From Bacillus salipaludis (GTDB lineage: Bacteria; Bacillota; Bacilli; Bacillales_B; DSM-18226), in contig NZ_SMYO01000001.1 in assembly GCF_004358205.1 (NCBI RefSeq), positions 496,001-560,000 on the forward strand: a stretch of 64,000 bases of DNA. Reading direction: 5' to 3'. Numbering within the stretch: the first letter of the stretch is position 1; every line of letters starts with the position of its first letter. Positions 46,105 through 55,157 of this stretch are shown one piece after another. The position numbers were made by a program, and so were the translations under genes. Below the pieces are notes generated by a model, which was not told where the DNA came from, did no database searches, and saw nothing but the letters and a program-made list of their open reading frames with translations.

Positions 46105-47283
46105 ATGCTTAATAAGCTTTTTGCTAAATTGGAAGGTTACTATGATGATATGGTTTCAGTTCGCCGTTATTTGCATCAGCATCCAGAATTATCTTTTAAA
46201 GAGTATCAAACAGCAAAATTCATTCAAGATTTTTATGAAAAACTGGGAATTGAGGTAAAAGGAAAGATCGGCAGCAATGGAGTGGTCGCCAAGGTTTATG
46301 GAAAAAATCCAGGAAAGACCGTTGCATTAAGGGCAGATTTTGATGCCTTGCCAATCCAGGATGAAAAGGATGTTCCATATAAATCAACCGTTCCCGGAGT
46401 TATGCATGCATGCGGACATGATGGTCATACAGCAACACTGTTATTTCTCGCAAAAGCTTTAAATGAACTTCGGGATGAATTAGCCGGTAATTATGTATTC
46501 ATTCATCAGTATGCAGAAGAATACGCACCGGGCGGGGCTATTTCGATGATTGAAGATGGCTGCTTAGAGGGTGTAGATGTTATTTTTGGCACACATTTAT
46601 GGGCTAGTGAGCCTACTGGTAAAATTCAATATCGAACAGGCCCAATCATGGCTGCAGCCGATCGGTTTGAAATTGATATCCAAGGTCAGGGCGGGCATGG
46701 TGCCCAGCCGCACAAAACAAAAGATGCAATTGTTACCGCATCCCAGCTCGTCATAAATCTCCAGCAAATTGTCAGCAGAAAAGTAAATCCGGTAGATTCT
46801 GCTGTTGTGACGGTAGGTTCTTTTACTGCCCAAAACGCCTTTAATGTCATAGCGGATAAAGTAAAGCTTGTCGGTACGGTGAGGACATTTAACGAAGATG
46901 TTCGATCGTTTATTGAAAAAGAAATGGATCGAATCATTCATGGAACGTGTTACCTGGCTGATAGCAGTTACGAATTCTTATACGAAAGAGGCTATCCGGC
47001 TGTTGTGAATCATGCAAAGGAAACAGATTTTCTTATTACCTGTGCTGAAGAGGTTCCGGAGGTCCAAATGATTGAGAAAACGGAACCGCAAATGGGTGGT
47101 GAAGATTTTGCCTATTATTTGGAAAGGGTACCGGGTACGTTCTTTTTCACCGGGGCAAAACCGGAAGGAGTCGAAAAACCGGCTCCGCACCATCATCCTA
47201 AATTTGATATTGATGAAAAAGCAATGCTCATTGCTGCTAAAACACTAGGTACAGCGGCTATTCGAATTCATAACCAAGAGTAA
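46105..47283 (+). CDS. yhaA: M20-family amidohydrolase YhaA
   Basis: 392 residues, N-acyl-amino-acid amidohydrolase/carboxypeptidase type. Metal-site motifs are HQHPELSFKEYQT, HACGHDGHTATL, the catalytic HQYAEEYAPGGA and GGEDFAYYLE, with a dimerisation domain starting near GQGGHGAQPH. It hydrolyses N-acylated amino acids or related amides. GGAGGGG precedes the ATG. It converges on ecsC, as in B. subtilis. Confidence 0.92.
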   Translation: MLNKLFAKLEGYYDDMVSVRRYLHQHPELSFKEYQTAKFIQDFYEKLGIEVKGKIGSNGVVAKVYGKNPGKTVALRADFDALPIQDEKDVPYKSTVPGVMHACGHDGHTATLLFLAKALNELRDELAGNYVFIHQYAEEYAPGGAISMIEDGCLEGVDVIFGTHLWASEPTGKIQYRTGPIMAAADRFEIDIQGQGGHGAQPHKTKDAIVTASQLVINLQQIVSRKVNPVDSAVVTVGSFTAQNAFNVIADKVKLVGTVRTFNEDVRSFIEKEMDRIIHGTCYLADSSYEFLYERGYPAVVNHAKETDFLITCAEEVPEVQMIEKTEPQMGGEDFAYYLERVPGTFFFTGAKPEGVEKPAPHHHPKFDIDEKAMLIAAKTLGTAAIRIHNQE

Positions 47284-47290
47284 TAGTTAA

Positions 47291-47327
47291 CCCCTGAACC
47301 TTTTTTATAGTTCAGGGGCTTTTTTTA
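47291..47327 (+). terminator. Terminator of yhaA overlapping the ecsC end
   Basis: cccctgaac / gttcagggg stem followed by seven Ts. The ecsC stop at 47305 lies inside it, so it may serve both convergent genes. Confidence 0.9.
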
Positions 47328-48027
47328 ATACCCGCAACCTATAGGCATTCATTGCTGTTTCACCTAAATGCTTGAGGAGATTGTTATTGGCATAGGCACC
47401 GACAAAAGCACCGATTCCCGGTACGAGCTGCAGCATTTTGGCAAAATCGATGTAATCACGATACTCCTGCTGAAACTTGCGCCAATCCATTTCGATAAGA
47501 ACCTGCTTTCGCTCCTCCCAATTTTCGATATTCTTAAGGGTTTCCCTTCGGACCTCATCACTTGAAAATGCCAGTTGAAAAACATGAAGAATAAACAGCC
47601 TTTCTTCATACTCATTTGTGTTAAAGCCATAAATTGAAGCTGCCTCAAAAAGAAATTTCATTTTGATTGTAAGCAGCAATGGAAAGTCAGCAAGTCCTAG
47701 TAGGATTCCGCCCGCACCAGTTCCCGCTCCCTCAATAAGTGCTGTTTTTTGAAAGGCTGCTGTTTTCTTGCCCATTAATTCATCCCGTTCTTTTAGGGAA
47801 AGACCGTTTGCTTGAAGTTTATTCGTAGTCATTTGTGAACCAAATAATGTGGTTTTCACCATTGCTTTGATGCTCTCAGTGACGACCTGATGAACTTTTT
47901 CAGGGATCAATCCGTTAATTTTCCCCTGCGCTTTTTTCGAAAATCTACTGACCATACCCGAGCGTTTCGTGATTTTAAATTTCCAATCCGCTACCTCATC
48001 ATAAACCTTTAATTCGTAATCATTCAT
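47305..48027 (-). CDS. ecsC: EcsC family protein
   Basis: 240 residues of the EcsC family: an N-terminal helical part, a Gly-rich hydrophobic stretch (EGAGTGAGGILLGLADFPLL) and a second near the C-terminus (LVPGIGAFVGAYANNNLL). Third gene of the ecs operon in B. subtilis, where its role is unclear. Here it lies 240 bases after ecsB instead of adjoining it. Confidence 0.9.
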   Translation of the reverse strand: MNDYELKVYDEVADWKFKITKRSGMVSRFSKKAQGKINGLIPEKVHQVVTESIKAMVKTTLFGSQMTTNKLQANGLSLKERDELMGKKTAAFQKTALIEGAGTGAGGILLGLADFPLLLTIKMKFLFEAASIYGFNTNEYEERLFILHVFQLAFSSDEVRRETLKNIENWEERKQVLIEMDWRKFQQEYRDYIDFAKMLQLVPGIGAFVGAYANNNLLKHLGETAMNAYRLRVLKKAPEL

Positions 48028-48086
48028 GAAAACACAACCTTTAATGAGCCTTTAAAGTATTTTACGAAATTCTCATTAAAAAGGTT

Positions 48087-48233
48087 TCATTTCTTGGGTT
48101 GACGGTAGACACGATCCTTAAATTTTCCTGTAAAGAGCAATTTCGAGTTAGTAAGGATTTTATTTGCAATTTTAATGGATTTATTTTCCATTTTTACTGA
48201 AATACTTTTCAATGAGTCTTTTTTACTTTCCAC
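48087..48233 (-). CDS. Possible small basic protein between ecsB and ecsC
   Basis: 48 codons from GTG (VESKKDSLKSISVKMENKSI, then KIANKILTNSKLLFTGKFKD) to TGA. Lysine-rich and without a membrane segment. Only GGAAAG, 11 bases upstream, could serve as ribosome site, so translation is doubtful. No family recognised. Confidence 0.3.
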   Translation of the reverse strand: MESKKDSLKSISVKMENKSIKIANKILTNSKLLFTGKFKDRVYRQPKK

Positions 48234-48268
48234 GTTGCCAGATACTTTCCACTACATCCCATCACCTA

Positions 48269-49480
48269 TCAAGCCTTTACCCGCTTCCTACTATAAAGGT
48301 AAACAAACAAGTATGAAAACACTAGTCCTGCTGCGAGTTCAAGCATTGCGATTACAATTTCCCCTTTTAGTAAAATAAATAAAGCAAACAGGAAGGCCTG
48401 TAGCACCAGAATAACCATCAATAACGACTGAAAAGCATTTGTCTTGTCTTGCGCTGCAACCGGATAAAGATCCACCCAGAGTTTGTTTTGATGATGATTC
48501 CAAAGCGGCAGCAGCTGAAAACCGGTTAAATATAGGAATAAAACGGCCAAGCCAATTTGCCCAAAACCAAACGAAATAAAATACAAGGCGAGAGCTCCAA
48601 TGACTGTTAAGCGAATAAACAGACCTAAGTAATCTGAGGAACGCAAAAACGTCCGTGAAAATAGAAATAAATAAGTATTTTTTTGAATAAAACTGATTCT
48701 CTTCAAGAAAAGATCGAGCCATCTCCTTCTTTTTACCGTATCCTTTAACTTCGGAACATCTGTGAACAGATTTGCAAGCCGGTAAAAAGCAGCCATTCTT
48801 TTCTCTTCCTGTTCAATCAGCAAGTCCCATTTCAACCCGAGCTTTCTTGTCCGAGCCCGAAACGACCAATAGTAGAATCCCATCACCAACACCATAACTA
48901 ATAGGATCACGAAATTAGCTTGTTTAAATAGCAGGAAGGTAAAAACAGCATTGATAAAATAGCGCACAACCATGTCCCAACGGTAAATCGAGGGCTGAAC
49001 AAAATAGTGAATTTTCCAGCTTACCACTAAGTTCCATGCTTTAATAATCAATAGCACTGCATAAAACAGTAAAAAAGAATGAAAACCATTAGTACTTACA
49101 TGGGCATACATGGGCATCAGAACAGCTTGAACCATTAGGAGAATATATCCTTGGAAAACAAGGCTGACAATCCCCGACCGCAAAAAATAATCCCGAAGAC
49201 GCGTTTCAAGAGGCAGCAGGAAAACCCGGTCTGCTTCCAGCAAAAAATTATAAACAGGACTATAGGTTAAAAAAAGCCCAATTATTACAGCGATAATCAG
49301 CTCGGCGGGGAAACCGGCCGACAGCTTCTCAATCCATTTCTGATAATAAAAAGCGGCCCCCCCTGTTAAAAATACCAAGACAATTACAAGATGACCATTA
49401 AAAATATAGCGCAGATAACTTCCTAAATCCTTAAGCCGGTGTCCAAAACGCTGATTCCAAAGACTTTTTTCATCAAACAT
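48269..49480 (-). CDS. ecsB: ABC transporter permease EcsB
   Basis: 403 residues with about 8-10 membrane helices (HLVIVLVFLTGGAAFYY, FLLFYAVLLIIKAWNLVV). It pairs with EcsA; the start overlaps the ecsA stop by eight bases. In B. subtilis EcsAB is needed for normal activity of the membrane protease RasP, and so for exoenzyme secretion, competence and sporulation. Confidence 0.94.
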   Translation of the reverse strand: MFDEKSLWNQRFGHRLKDLGSYLRYIFNGHLVIVLVFLTGGAAFYYQKWIEKLSAGFPAELIIAVIIGLFLTYSPVYNFLLEADRVFLLPLETRLRDYFLRSGIVSLVFQGYILLMVQAVLMPMYAHVSTNGFHSFLLFYAVLLIIKAWNLVVSWKIHYFVQPSIYRWDMVVRYFINAVFTFLLFKQANFVILLVMVLVMGFYYWSFRARTRKLGLKWDLLIEQEEKRMAAFYRLANLFTDVPKLKDTVKRRRWLDLFLKRISFIQKNTYLFLFSRTFLRSSDYLGLFIRLTVIGALALYFISFGFGQIGLAVLFLYLTGFQLLPLWNHHQNKLWVDLYPVAAQDKTNAFQSLLMVILVLQAFLFALFILLKGEIVIAMLELAAGLVFSYLFVYLYSRKRVKA

Positions 49481-50213
49481 ATTTTTCTTCCTTTGTTAAT
49501 TGAATATACAAATCATCTAAAGACGCATCCGGCATGGAAAATTCCTTACGTAAATCAGCCAAGGTCCCCTTTGCCCTGATTTTCCCCTCATGGAGGATGA
49601 CAAACCGGTCGCAATATTTCTCAGCGGTGGCAAGGATATGGGTCGACATGAGAATTCCTGCCCCGTTTTCTTTCATTTTTTTCATCATATCTAGTAGTGA
49701 TTGGATACCAAGCGGATCCAATCCCACAAATGGTTCATCGACAATATAAAGTGCGGGCTGAACTAAAAAGGCACACATAATCATAACCTTCTGCTTCATT
49801 CCTTTTGAAAAATGGGCTGGAAACCAATTTAGACGTTTTTCCATTCGGTATTCAGAAAGCAATGGTGCCACCCTCGACTTATACTCTTTTTCATTAAGAC
49901 CATAAGCCATAGCGGTTAACCGCAAATGTTCATCCAATGTAAGTTCTTCATATAATATGGGGGTTTCCGGAACAAAGGTAAACAATTTTCGATATGCTTC
50001 TTTATTTTCCGTAAAAATTTGACCCTTAATTTTTATTTCACCGCTTCTCGGTTCCATTAATCCAATAATATGTTTAATCGTGGTACTTTTTCCGGCACCG
50101 TTTAAGCCAATAAGTCCAACGATTTCTTTTTCCTTTACTTCAAATGAAACATCTTTTAGAACGGGGTTTTTTGTATATCCCCCGACAAGGTGTTCAATCG
50201 TTAATAAAGACAT
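49473..50213 (-). CDS. ecsA: ABC transporter ATP-binding protein EcsA
   Basis: 246 residues from the ATG with GGAAGGG about 9 bases upstream. Walker A GLNGAGKST, Q-loop region ETPILYEEL, signature variant HFSKGMKQK and Walker B LYIVDEPFVGLD, H-loop STHIL. ATPase of the EcsAB transporter. Divergent from hit. Confidence 0.95.
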   Translation of the reverse strand: MSLLTIEHLVGGYTKNPVLKDVSFEVKEKEIVGLIGLNGAGKSTTIKHIIGLMEPRSGEIKIKGQIFTENKEAYRKLFTFVPETPILYEELTLDEHLRLTAMAYGLNEKEYKSRVAPLLSEYRMEKRLNWFPAHFSKGMKQKVMIMCAFLVQPALYIVDEPFVGLDPLGIQSLLDMMKKMKENGAGILMSTHILATAEKYCDRFVILHEGKIRAKGTLADLRKEFSMPDASLDDLYIQLTKEEKYV

Positions 50214-50383
50214 GTACAACGCCCTTCCATTGAATGATATTTCCTTTCATTTTAACAAATTGACCACGATAAAAATAGAAATTCAATTTTTTTATCTTTT
50301 TTTGTATAGAAGCCATCAAACTGGTTATCATAATATTCGAAGGGGAAATAACTTACTTCGATGAAGAAATTCATCAAAACTTG

Positions 50384-50655
50384 AAATGAGGTGTCTGTTA
50401 AAGACAATTTCCTTTCAAACAAGTCAGCTTCTATTCGTTTCAAATAAGGGGATGGTTGTTTTGTACAATGTGCATGTAACCATTTTGAGTTCATAACACC
50501 AAGGTTTATTCACAAATAAACTAACAAATGAGGTGTTTACCGCAGATCGCTTCCTGTTTTTATAAGTTGGGAAAACATATAAAAACAACATAGGGGATGG
50601 TCAGCTTGAACAATGATGATTCTTTATAAAAACACTCTAAGGTCAAATGAGGTGT
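50384..50655. repeat. Three copies of AAATGAGGTGT in the ecsA-hit intergenic region
   Basis: The 11-mer occurs in the same orientation at 50384-50394, 50526-50536 and 50645-50655; the last two share caaatgaggtgttta. The rest of the 590-base region shows only short frames. The meaning is unknown: shared protein-binding sites or remains of a decayed repeat. Confidence 0.5.
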
Positions 50656-50707
50656 TTATCAAAGAACACTCCTAAATGAACGTTCCAATTGAAGCAATTC
50701 CCCTTCG

Positions 50708-50744
50708 AGAGGGCGGAATCCTATACGGATTCTGCTCTTTTCTT
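50708..50744 (+). terminator. Hairpin upstream of hit
   Basis: gagggcggaatcc / ggattctgctct imperfect stem followed by tttcttttg. No plus-strand gene precedes it, so it may be a leftover terminator. Confidence 0.45.
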
Positions 50745-50804
50745 TTGTATTGCTCCCCCACCATGGTAAAATAAGACAAACATATTGGAAAGGTTGTGCG
50801 AAAA

Positions 50805-51224
50805 ATGAGCGATTGTATTTTTTGCAAAATTGTTAATGGTGAAATCCCGTCCGCGAAAGTATTTGAGAACGAACATGTACTGGCTTTTTTAGATATTAGC
50901 CAAGTCACAAAGGGACATACTCTCATAATACCGAAAATACATAAAGAAAATTTATTCGAGTTAACACCTGAAATTGCACGAAACCTCTTTGAAGTTGTCC
51001 CGGAAATTGCTAGGGCCTTAAAGCAGGAATTTGAACCTGTTGGGTTAAATACGGTGAATAATAATGGCGAACAAGCAGGACAAACAGTATTCCACTATCA
51101 TATGCATTTAATTCCGCGCTATGGCAAAGGTGATGGTTTTGGTGCGGTATGGAAAAATAACCAGAGTGATTACACACCTGCGATCCTGCAGGAAATGGCG
51201 TCTGGAATCAAAAATCACCTTTGA
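50805..51224 (+). CDS. hit: HIT-family nucleotide hydrolase
   Basis: 139 residues from the ATG with GGAAAGG 10 bases upstream. CIFCKI holds zinc ligands, and FHYHMHLIPRY is the histidine triad of HINT-type purine nucleotide phosphoramidases/AMP hydrolases. Monocistronic, opposite to ecsABC as in B. subtilis. Confidence 0.96.
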   Translation: MSDCIFCKIVNGEIPSAKVFENEHVLAFLDISQVTKGHTLIIPKIHKENLFELTPEIARNLFEVVPEIARALKQEFEPVGLNTVNNNGEQAGQTVFHYHMHLIPRYGKGDGFGAVWKNNQSDYTPAILQEMASGIKNHL

Positions 51225-51251
51225 TTTTTTAATTCTCTGAAAATTATTTCT

Positions 51252-51280
51252 TTATCATTTTAATGATAATGTGGTATAAT
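51252..51280 (+). promoter_or_regulatory. trpP promoter
   Basis: -10 TATAAT (51275-51280) with TG-like extension and -35 TTATCA (51252-51257), 17-bp spacer. It yields a short leader with the TRAP triplets. Confidence 0.7.
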
Positions 51281-51307
51281 GATTTCAAGTTTTTCGCTGC
51301 AGGCAAT

Positions 51308-51360
51308 GAGTGCACTGCAGGAGAAACCAATAGCAGAGATTAGAAGAGGAGAGTTGAGAA
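51308..51360 (+). promoter_or_regulatory. TRAP-binding site over the trpP ribosome site
   Basis: GAG or TAG triplets start at 51308, 51321, 51331, 51336, 51341, 51346, 51351 and 51356. The last six have an exact 5-base period with 2-base spacers, as the 11-subunit TRAP ring needs. The final GAG ends two bases before the ATG and the array contains the Shine-Dalgarno (aggagag). Tryptophan-bound TRAP should block ribosome binding, as for B. subtilis trpP. Confidence 0.92.
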
Positions 51361-51891
51361 ATGAATACAAAGAATCTGGTTGCTTTAGCTTTACTAGTAG
51401 GGATAGGGGCTGTTTTACACGCGGTGATTCCGCCAATATTTTTAGGCATGAAGCCGGACATGATGTTATTAATGATGTTTTTAGGAATTATTCTATTTCC
51501 TGAGTTTAAGAATGTATTTCTTTTAGCCATTGTTACTGGAATTATTTCTGCATTAACGACTGGTTTCCCAGGAGGTCAAATTCCAAATATTATTGACAAA
51601 CTTGTCACTGCTTCTGTGTTCTTTGGCTTATTTACAGCTTTAAAGCAATTCCGGAATTCCGTTATTAGTGCTGCTGTTTTAACAGCCCTTGGTACATTAG
51701 TATCTGGAACTGTCTTTTTATCGTCTGCTTTAGTAATTGTTGGATTGCCTGGGCCTTTTGTTGGACTTTTTGCTGCAGTTGTTTTACCTGCAACTGTTGT
51801 AAATACTGTTGCTATGGTGATTTTATTCCCAATTGCTCAATCAGTTGTAAAAAGAACAAAATTGGCATCACCGTCTGTTATTCAAAAATAA
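51361..51891 (+). CDS. trpP: Tryptophan transporter TrpP
   Basis: 176 residues, about 5-6 membrane helices (LVALALLVGIGAVLHAVIPP, MMLLMMFLGIILFPEF), the TrpP/YhaG family. The TRAP site over its start supports tryptophan uptake as its function. A terminator follows 20 bases later. Confidence 0.93.
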   Translation: MNTKNLVALALLVGIGAVLHAVIPPIFLGMKPDMMLLMMFLGIILFPEFKNVFLLAIVTGIISALTTGFPGGQIPNIIDKLVTASVFFGLFTALKQFRNSVISAAVLTALGTLVSGTVFLSSALVIVGLPGPFVGLFAAVVLPATVVNTVAMVILFPIAQSVVKRTKLASPSVIQK

Positions 51892-51910
51892 TTTTTTGAT
51901 TGCGATTTAG

Positions 51911-51937
51911 AAAAGAACCCAAAGGGTTCTTTTCTTT
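51911..51937 (+). terminator. Terminator of trpP
   Basis: aaaagaaccc / gggttctttt perfect 10-bp stem with a 3-base loop and T-rich tail. The following 300 bases up to hpr hold only AT-rich promoter sequence. Confidence 0.92.
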
Positions 51938-52235
51938 ATATAATATTTATGGTTCTCGCTATAATCTGTCAATTGTATTGTGCTTTCTATCTACATAGTA
52001 ATCAACTTACTGGAAAAACTTTTTAAGAAATAGAATATTCAAAAGGTTGGAATTAATCCACAAAACACGTAAAATAGGGATAAGAATTATTTCGTACCCT
52101 TTTTTTAAAAAAAATTATCAAAAAATTAGAAACATTGTTGTAATTTCTAAAGATTTTGTAAATTTATATCTTTATTAATTTTTATTTTATTGGCATAATG
52201 ATAATAGAGAAATATAAAAGTAGGTGAAATTGGGG

Positions 52236-52808
52236 ATGTCAGAGAAACAATATTCTATGAAAGAAGCGATGCTTTTTAGCCAGCGGATTGCTCAATTAAG
52301 TAAAGCTTTGTGGAAGTCAATTGAGAAGGATTGGCAACAGTGGATAAAACCTTTTGATTTAAATATTAATGAACATCATATTCTTTGGATTGCCTATCAT
52401 CTAAACGGTGCCTCCATTTCCGATGTGGCAAAATTCGGAGTTATGCATGTCTCCACAGCGTTTAATTTTTCAAAGAAGTTAGAAGAAAGAGGATTACTCA
52501 AATTCTCGAAAAAGGAAAACGACAAACGGAATACCTATATCCAGCTAACGGTCGAAGGGGAAAAGATCTTGCTTCAATTGATGGAGACATATGAACCGAA
52601 CAGCAATGCCGTATATACAGGTGCCCTACCGCTACGCGATTTGTATGGGAAATTTCCCGATATTATTGAAATGATGGCAATTGTTCGAAATATTTACGGG
52701 GATGATTTCATGGAAATTTTCGAACGTTCTTTCCATAATATTGAAAGTGAATTTACGGAGCAAGACGGCAAACTAAGAAAAGCAAAATCAGAACAAGAAC
52801 TAGTCTAA
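52236..52808 (+). CDS. hpr: Transition-state regulator Hpr (ScoC)
   Basis: 190 residues, MarR-type winged helix ([40 protein letters not shown]) with near-identical blocks to B. subtilis ScoC and the [11 protein letters not shown] segment. It represses protease (aprE, nprE), sinI and oligopeptide permease genes. I take MSEKQYS as start, with AGGTG 10 bases upstream; a GTG four codons earlier is possible. Confidence 0.95.
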   Translation: MSEKQYSMKEAMLFSQRIAQLSKALWKSIEKDWQQWIKPFDLNINEHHILWIAYHLNGASISDVAKFGVMHVSTAFNFSKKLEERGLLKFSKKENDKRNTYIQLTVEGEKILLQLMETYEPNSNAVYTGALPLRDLYGKFPDIIEMMAIVRNIYGDDFMEIFERSFHNIESEFTEQDGKLRKAKSEQELV

Positions 52809-53188
52809 TCAGCGTATATGTATTTATTCAATTCCTTCATAAGCGGTAAATAAAGTCCCTGGGAAGAGCAAGCCCGAATTACATCTTTACTATCTAATTT
52901 TTCAGGTAATAAATATAAAAACTCGGTAAAAAGCGGTTGAAAATAAATAAATCCTTCCGCTTTTTGTTCTTCCATTTTTATGCTCAATTCGTCACAAATT
53001 TGCATGAATTCCCTTACTTCTTGCTCTGAAAGGCCTTTTTCAATGATCATCCTGTAAAAATCCTGTTTAGGATTGTTGATTAATGTTAGAAGAAGTCTTT
53101 GATGATATTCAAGCAACTGAATTTTATTTAGTAATTCGTGATTCTCCACTGGATTTACCTCATTCCAAATCAATACTTTTAAGTTCAT
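52805..53188 (-). CDS. yhaI: YhaI family protein (DUF1878)
   Basis: 127 residues, all-helical, no membrane segment. [35 protein letters not shown] and [20 protein letters not shown] fit the DUF1878/YhaI family, function unknown. It converges on hpr with a four-base overlap. The ATG has AAAAGG upstream; a GTG 13 codons later, with GAGG, would give a protein starting at ENHELLNK and may be the true start. Confidence 0.85.
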   Translation of the reverse strand: MNLKVLIWNEVNPVENHELLNKIQLLEYHQRLLLTLINNPKQDFYRMIIEKGLSEQEVREFMQICDELSIKMEEQKAEGFIYFQPLFTEFLYLLPEKLDSKDVIRACSSQGLYLPLMKELNKYIYAD

Positions 53189-53369
53189 TATTTACCTTTT
53201 CTACCAGAAGGTAAACAATTTTTTATTTTATGGCTTTACAGCATTTTAGCTTAATTATGTTTCAAATATCAAAGGCTTTTTTTCTTTCACTCTTTTAGAC
53301 TATCTTTTTCTAACTTTTTTTGATATTGTAATAAGAGTATACTGATGAACAACAAGGAGGGAATCGTTG

Positions 53370-53549
53370 ATGATCTCCATTTTTATTGTCTTTGCTATCT
53401 TTATCCTGTTTTATGTAAATAAAATGACTAATTCCCTTTGTATTCAAAAGGAAATTCCAGAAGATCGGCAGCATAAGGTATTCCGGACCATAAATGTCCT
53501 CATTACCATTTTACTTGTATCGTCATACGTGGAGATTTTGTATACATAG
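53370..53549 (+). CDS. Small two-helix membrane protein
   Basis: 59 residues with an N-terminal helix (ISIFIVFAIFILFYVN), a charged middle (KEIPEDRQHKVFR) and a second helix (TINVLITILLVSSYV). AAGGAGG is 9 bases before the ATG. No family name recognised. Confidence 0.7.
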   Translation: MISIFIVFAIFILFYVNKMTNSLCIQKEIPEDRQHKVFRTINVLITILLVSSYVEILYT

Positions 53550-53598
53550 TACTCTTTTATCTCCAGCATGACGAGTAAGTAAATTCGTCATAAACAGT

Positions 53599-53625
53599 AA
53601 AGCGATGAGACATCTCATCGCTTTT
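53599..53625. terminator. Terminator between convergent small genes
   Basis: aaagcgatgaga / tctcatcgctttt stem. It lies between the stops of the genes ending at 53549 and 53637 and can serve both. Confidence 0.9.
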
Positions 53626-53636
53626 AATTTTGGCTT

Positions 53637-53732
53637 TTAATAAACCCAAGCCGCTCCAATGATAATTAATAAGATGAAAAGGACAACGATTAACGCAAAT
53701 CCTCCACCGTATCCACCAGCTGCACCTGTCAT
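53637..53732 (-). CDS. YjcZ-family sporulation-type peptide
   Basis: 31 residues: a Gly-rich start (MTGAAGGYGGGF) and one hydrophobic helix (ALIVVLFILLIIIGAAWVY), typical of the YjcZ/YjcM-type small sporulation proteins of Bacillus. GGAGGGAAA precedes the ATG. Too short for default gene calling. Confidence 0.85.
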   Translation of the reverse strand: MTGAAGGYGGGFALIVVLFILLIIIGAAWVY

Positions 53733-53926
53733 ATGTTTCCCTCCTTCATGCCGATTACGATATCCTATTCAGGCTATGCTCATTTCGACTAGGCTCGATG
53801 AAAATTTCTGATAAAAGCCCAACTTCCATGGCTTAAATTTTTGCTGTTATTCCCTTTTATGTTATAGTATAGGTTGTGGTCAAGTTATGTGTGCCACAAG
53901 AATTTACTGTTTAGGAGAGGTTCATC

Positions 53927-54802
53927 GTGAAAAAATGGTTATTAGCCCTTACGTTAGCCGGCGGGGTTATTGCATTAAGTGCATGTAATCAATCGGGGTC
54001 ATCTGATACCGTAGCAAAAAGCAAGGTCGGAGACGTAACAAAAGAAGAGCTTTATCAAGCCATGAAAGACAAGATTGGGAATCAAGCTCTGCAGCAGTTA
54101 GTTTATGAAAAAGTTCTTGCAAAGAAATACAACGTTACAAACAAAGAATTGGACGCCAAAGTTGCACAATTAAAAGAACAGCTTGGGTCTAATTTTGAGG
54201 CTGCACTTGCACAATATGGATATAAAAGTGAAGCTGACTTAAAGAAAACCATGAAGGTTGGCATGATGCAGGAAAAGGCGGCCATGAAAGATGTCAAAGT
54301 CACTGACAAAGAATTAAAAGATGCCTACGCTAAATATCAGCCTGAAATTAAGGCACGTCATATCCTTGTGAACGATGAAAAAACCGCAAAAGAGGTTAAG
54401 AAAAAATTAGATGCCGGCGAAAAATTCGAAGACCTGGCTAAGAAATACTCACAAGACCCAGGTTCCGCTCAAAACGGCGGCGATTTAGGCTGGTTTGGCA
54501 CCGGAAAAATGGATCCTGCCTTTGAAAAAGCAGCATATGCCCTAAAGATTAATGAAATTAGTGACCCGGTTAAATCACAGTTTGGCTATCATATTATCCA
54601 AGTTACAGACAAGAAAAAGAAAAAATCATTTGATCAAATGAAGAAAGAACTTGAATATCAAGTAAAATCCTCAAAATTAACAAATGATGACATTAATAAA
54701 GCAATGCAGAATGAATTAAAAGCTGCAGATGTAACTGTTAGTGATAAAGACCTTAAAGACGCTCTTAAACCGGAAACAACAACTGCTGCACCACAGCAAT
54801 AA
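53927..54802 (+). CDS. prsA: Foldase lipoprotein PrsA
   Basis: 291 residues. Lipobox LSAC (Cys20), an N-terminal SurA-like chaperone part, a parvulin peptidyl-prolyl isomerase domain (about 138-230, KARHILVNDEKTAKEVKKKL, YSQDPGSAQNGGDLGWFG, FGYHIIQVTD) and a C-terminal helical arm. It folds exported proteins at the membrane-wall interface. GGAGAGG precedes the GTG/ATG region. Hpr, EcsA and PrsA in one locus all bear on protein secretion. Confidence 0.96.
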   Translation: MKKWLLALTLAGGVIALSACNQSGSSDTVAKSKVGDVTKEELYQAMKDKIGNQALQQLVYEKVLAKKYNVTNKELDAKVAQLKEQLGSNFEAALAQYGYKSEADLKKTMKVGMMQEKAAMKDVKVTDKELKDAYAKYQPEIKARHILVNDEKTAKEVKKKLDAGEKFEDLAKKYSQDPGSAQNGGDLGWFGTGKMDPAFEKAAYALKINEISDPVKSQFGYHIIQVTDKKKKKSFDQMKKELEYQVKSSKLTNDDINKAMQNELKAADVTVSDKDLKDALKPETTTAAPQQ

Positions 54803-54818
54803 TATTAAATGATACAAA

Positions 54819-54855
54819 AGAAGAGTGACCACTTTTGTGAGTCACTCTTTCTTTT
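54819..54855 (+). terminator. Terminator of prsA
   Basis: aagagtgac / gtcactctt stem and T-rich tail. Confidence 0.88.
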
Positions 54856-54857
54856 TC

Positions 54858-55046
54858 TTATACTCCTGCCGCTTTTTCTCCTTCACGCCGTTCCTTTTCT
54901 TTTTCCAGGCGCTCTAGATAGATTTCCCCTTCCTTTTCAATACTCTCCATTTCCAGCTGGTGTTCCTCCCTGCCGGTCTTAATAGCCATTAAAGCACTGA
55001 TTACGATTCCTGCTACCACTGCAAATACCCAAATAGGAATAGACAT
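54858..55046 (-). CDS. yhaL: Sporulation protein YhaL
   Basis: 62 residues from the ATG with GGAGGGAG upstream. One N-terminal helix (IPIWVFAVVAGIVISALMAI) then a charged coiled coil (HQLEMESIEKEGEIYLERLE), as in the YhaL family. Same place as in B. subtilis, next to prsA. Confidence 0.88.
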   Translation of the reverse strand: MSIPIWVFAVVAGIVISALMAIKTGREEHQLEMESIEKEGEIYLERLEKEKERREGEKAAGV

Positions 55047-55129
55047 ATTTAATACTCCCTCCACGATTGGTTGTCCATGTTTTTAATACAATGTATTCGG
55101 ATTTCCAGAATTTATTCTTATCCAAATAA

Positions 55130-55157
55130 AAAAGATAACCCAATTGGGCTATCTTTT
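55130..55157 (-). terminator. Terminator of the yhaO-yhaN-yhaM operon
   Basis: aaaagataaccc / gggctatctttt stem with T run on the minus strand at the yhaM stop. Confidence 0.85.
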
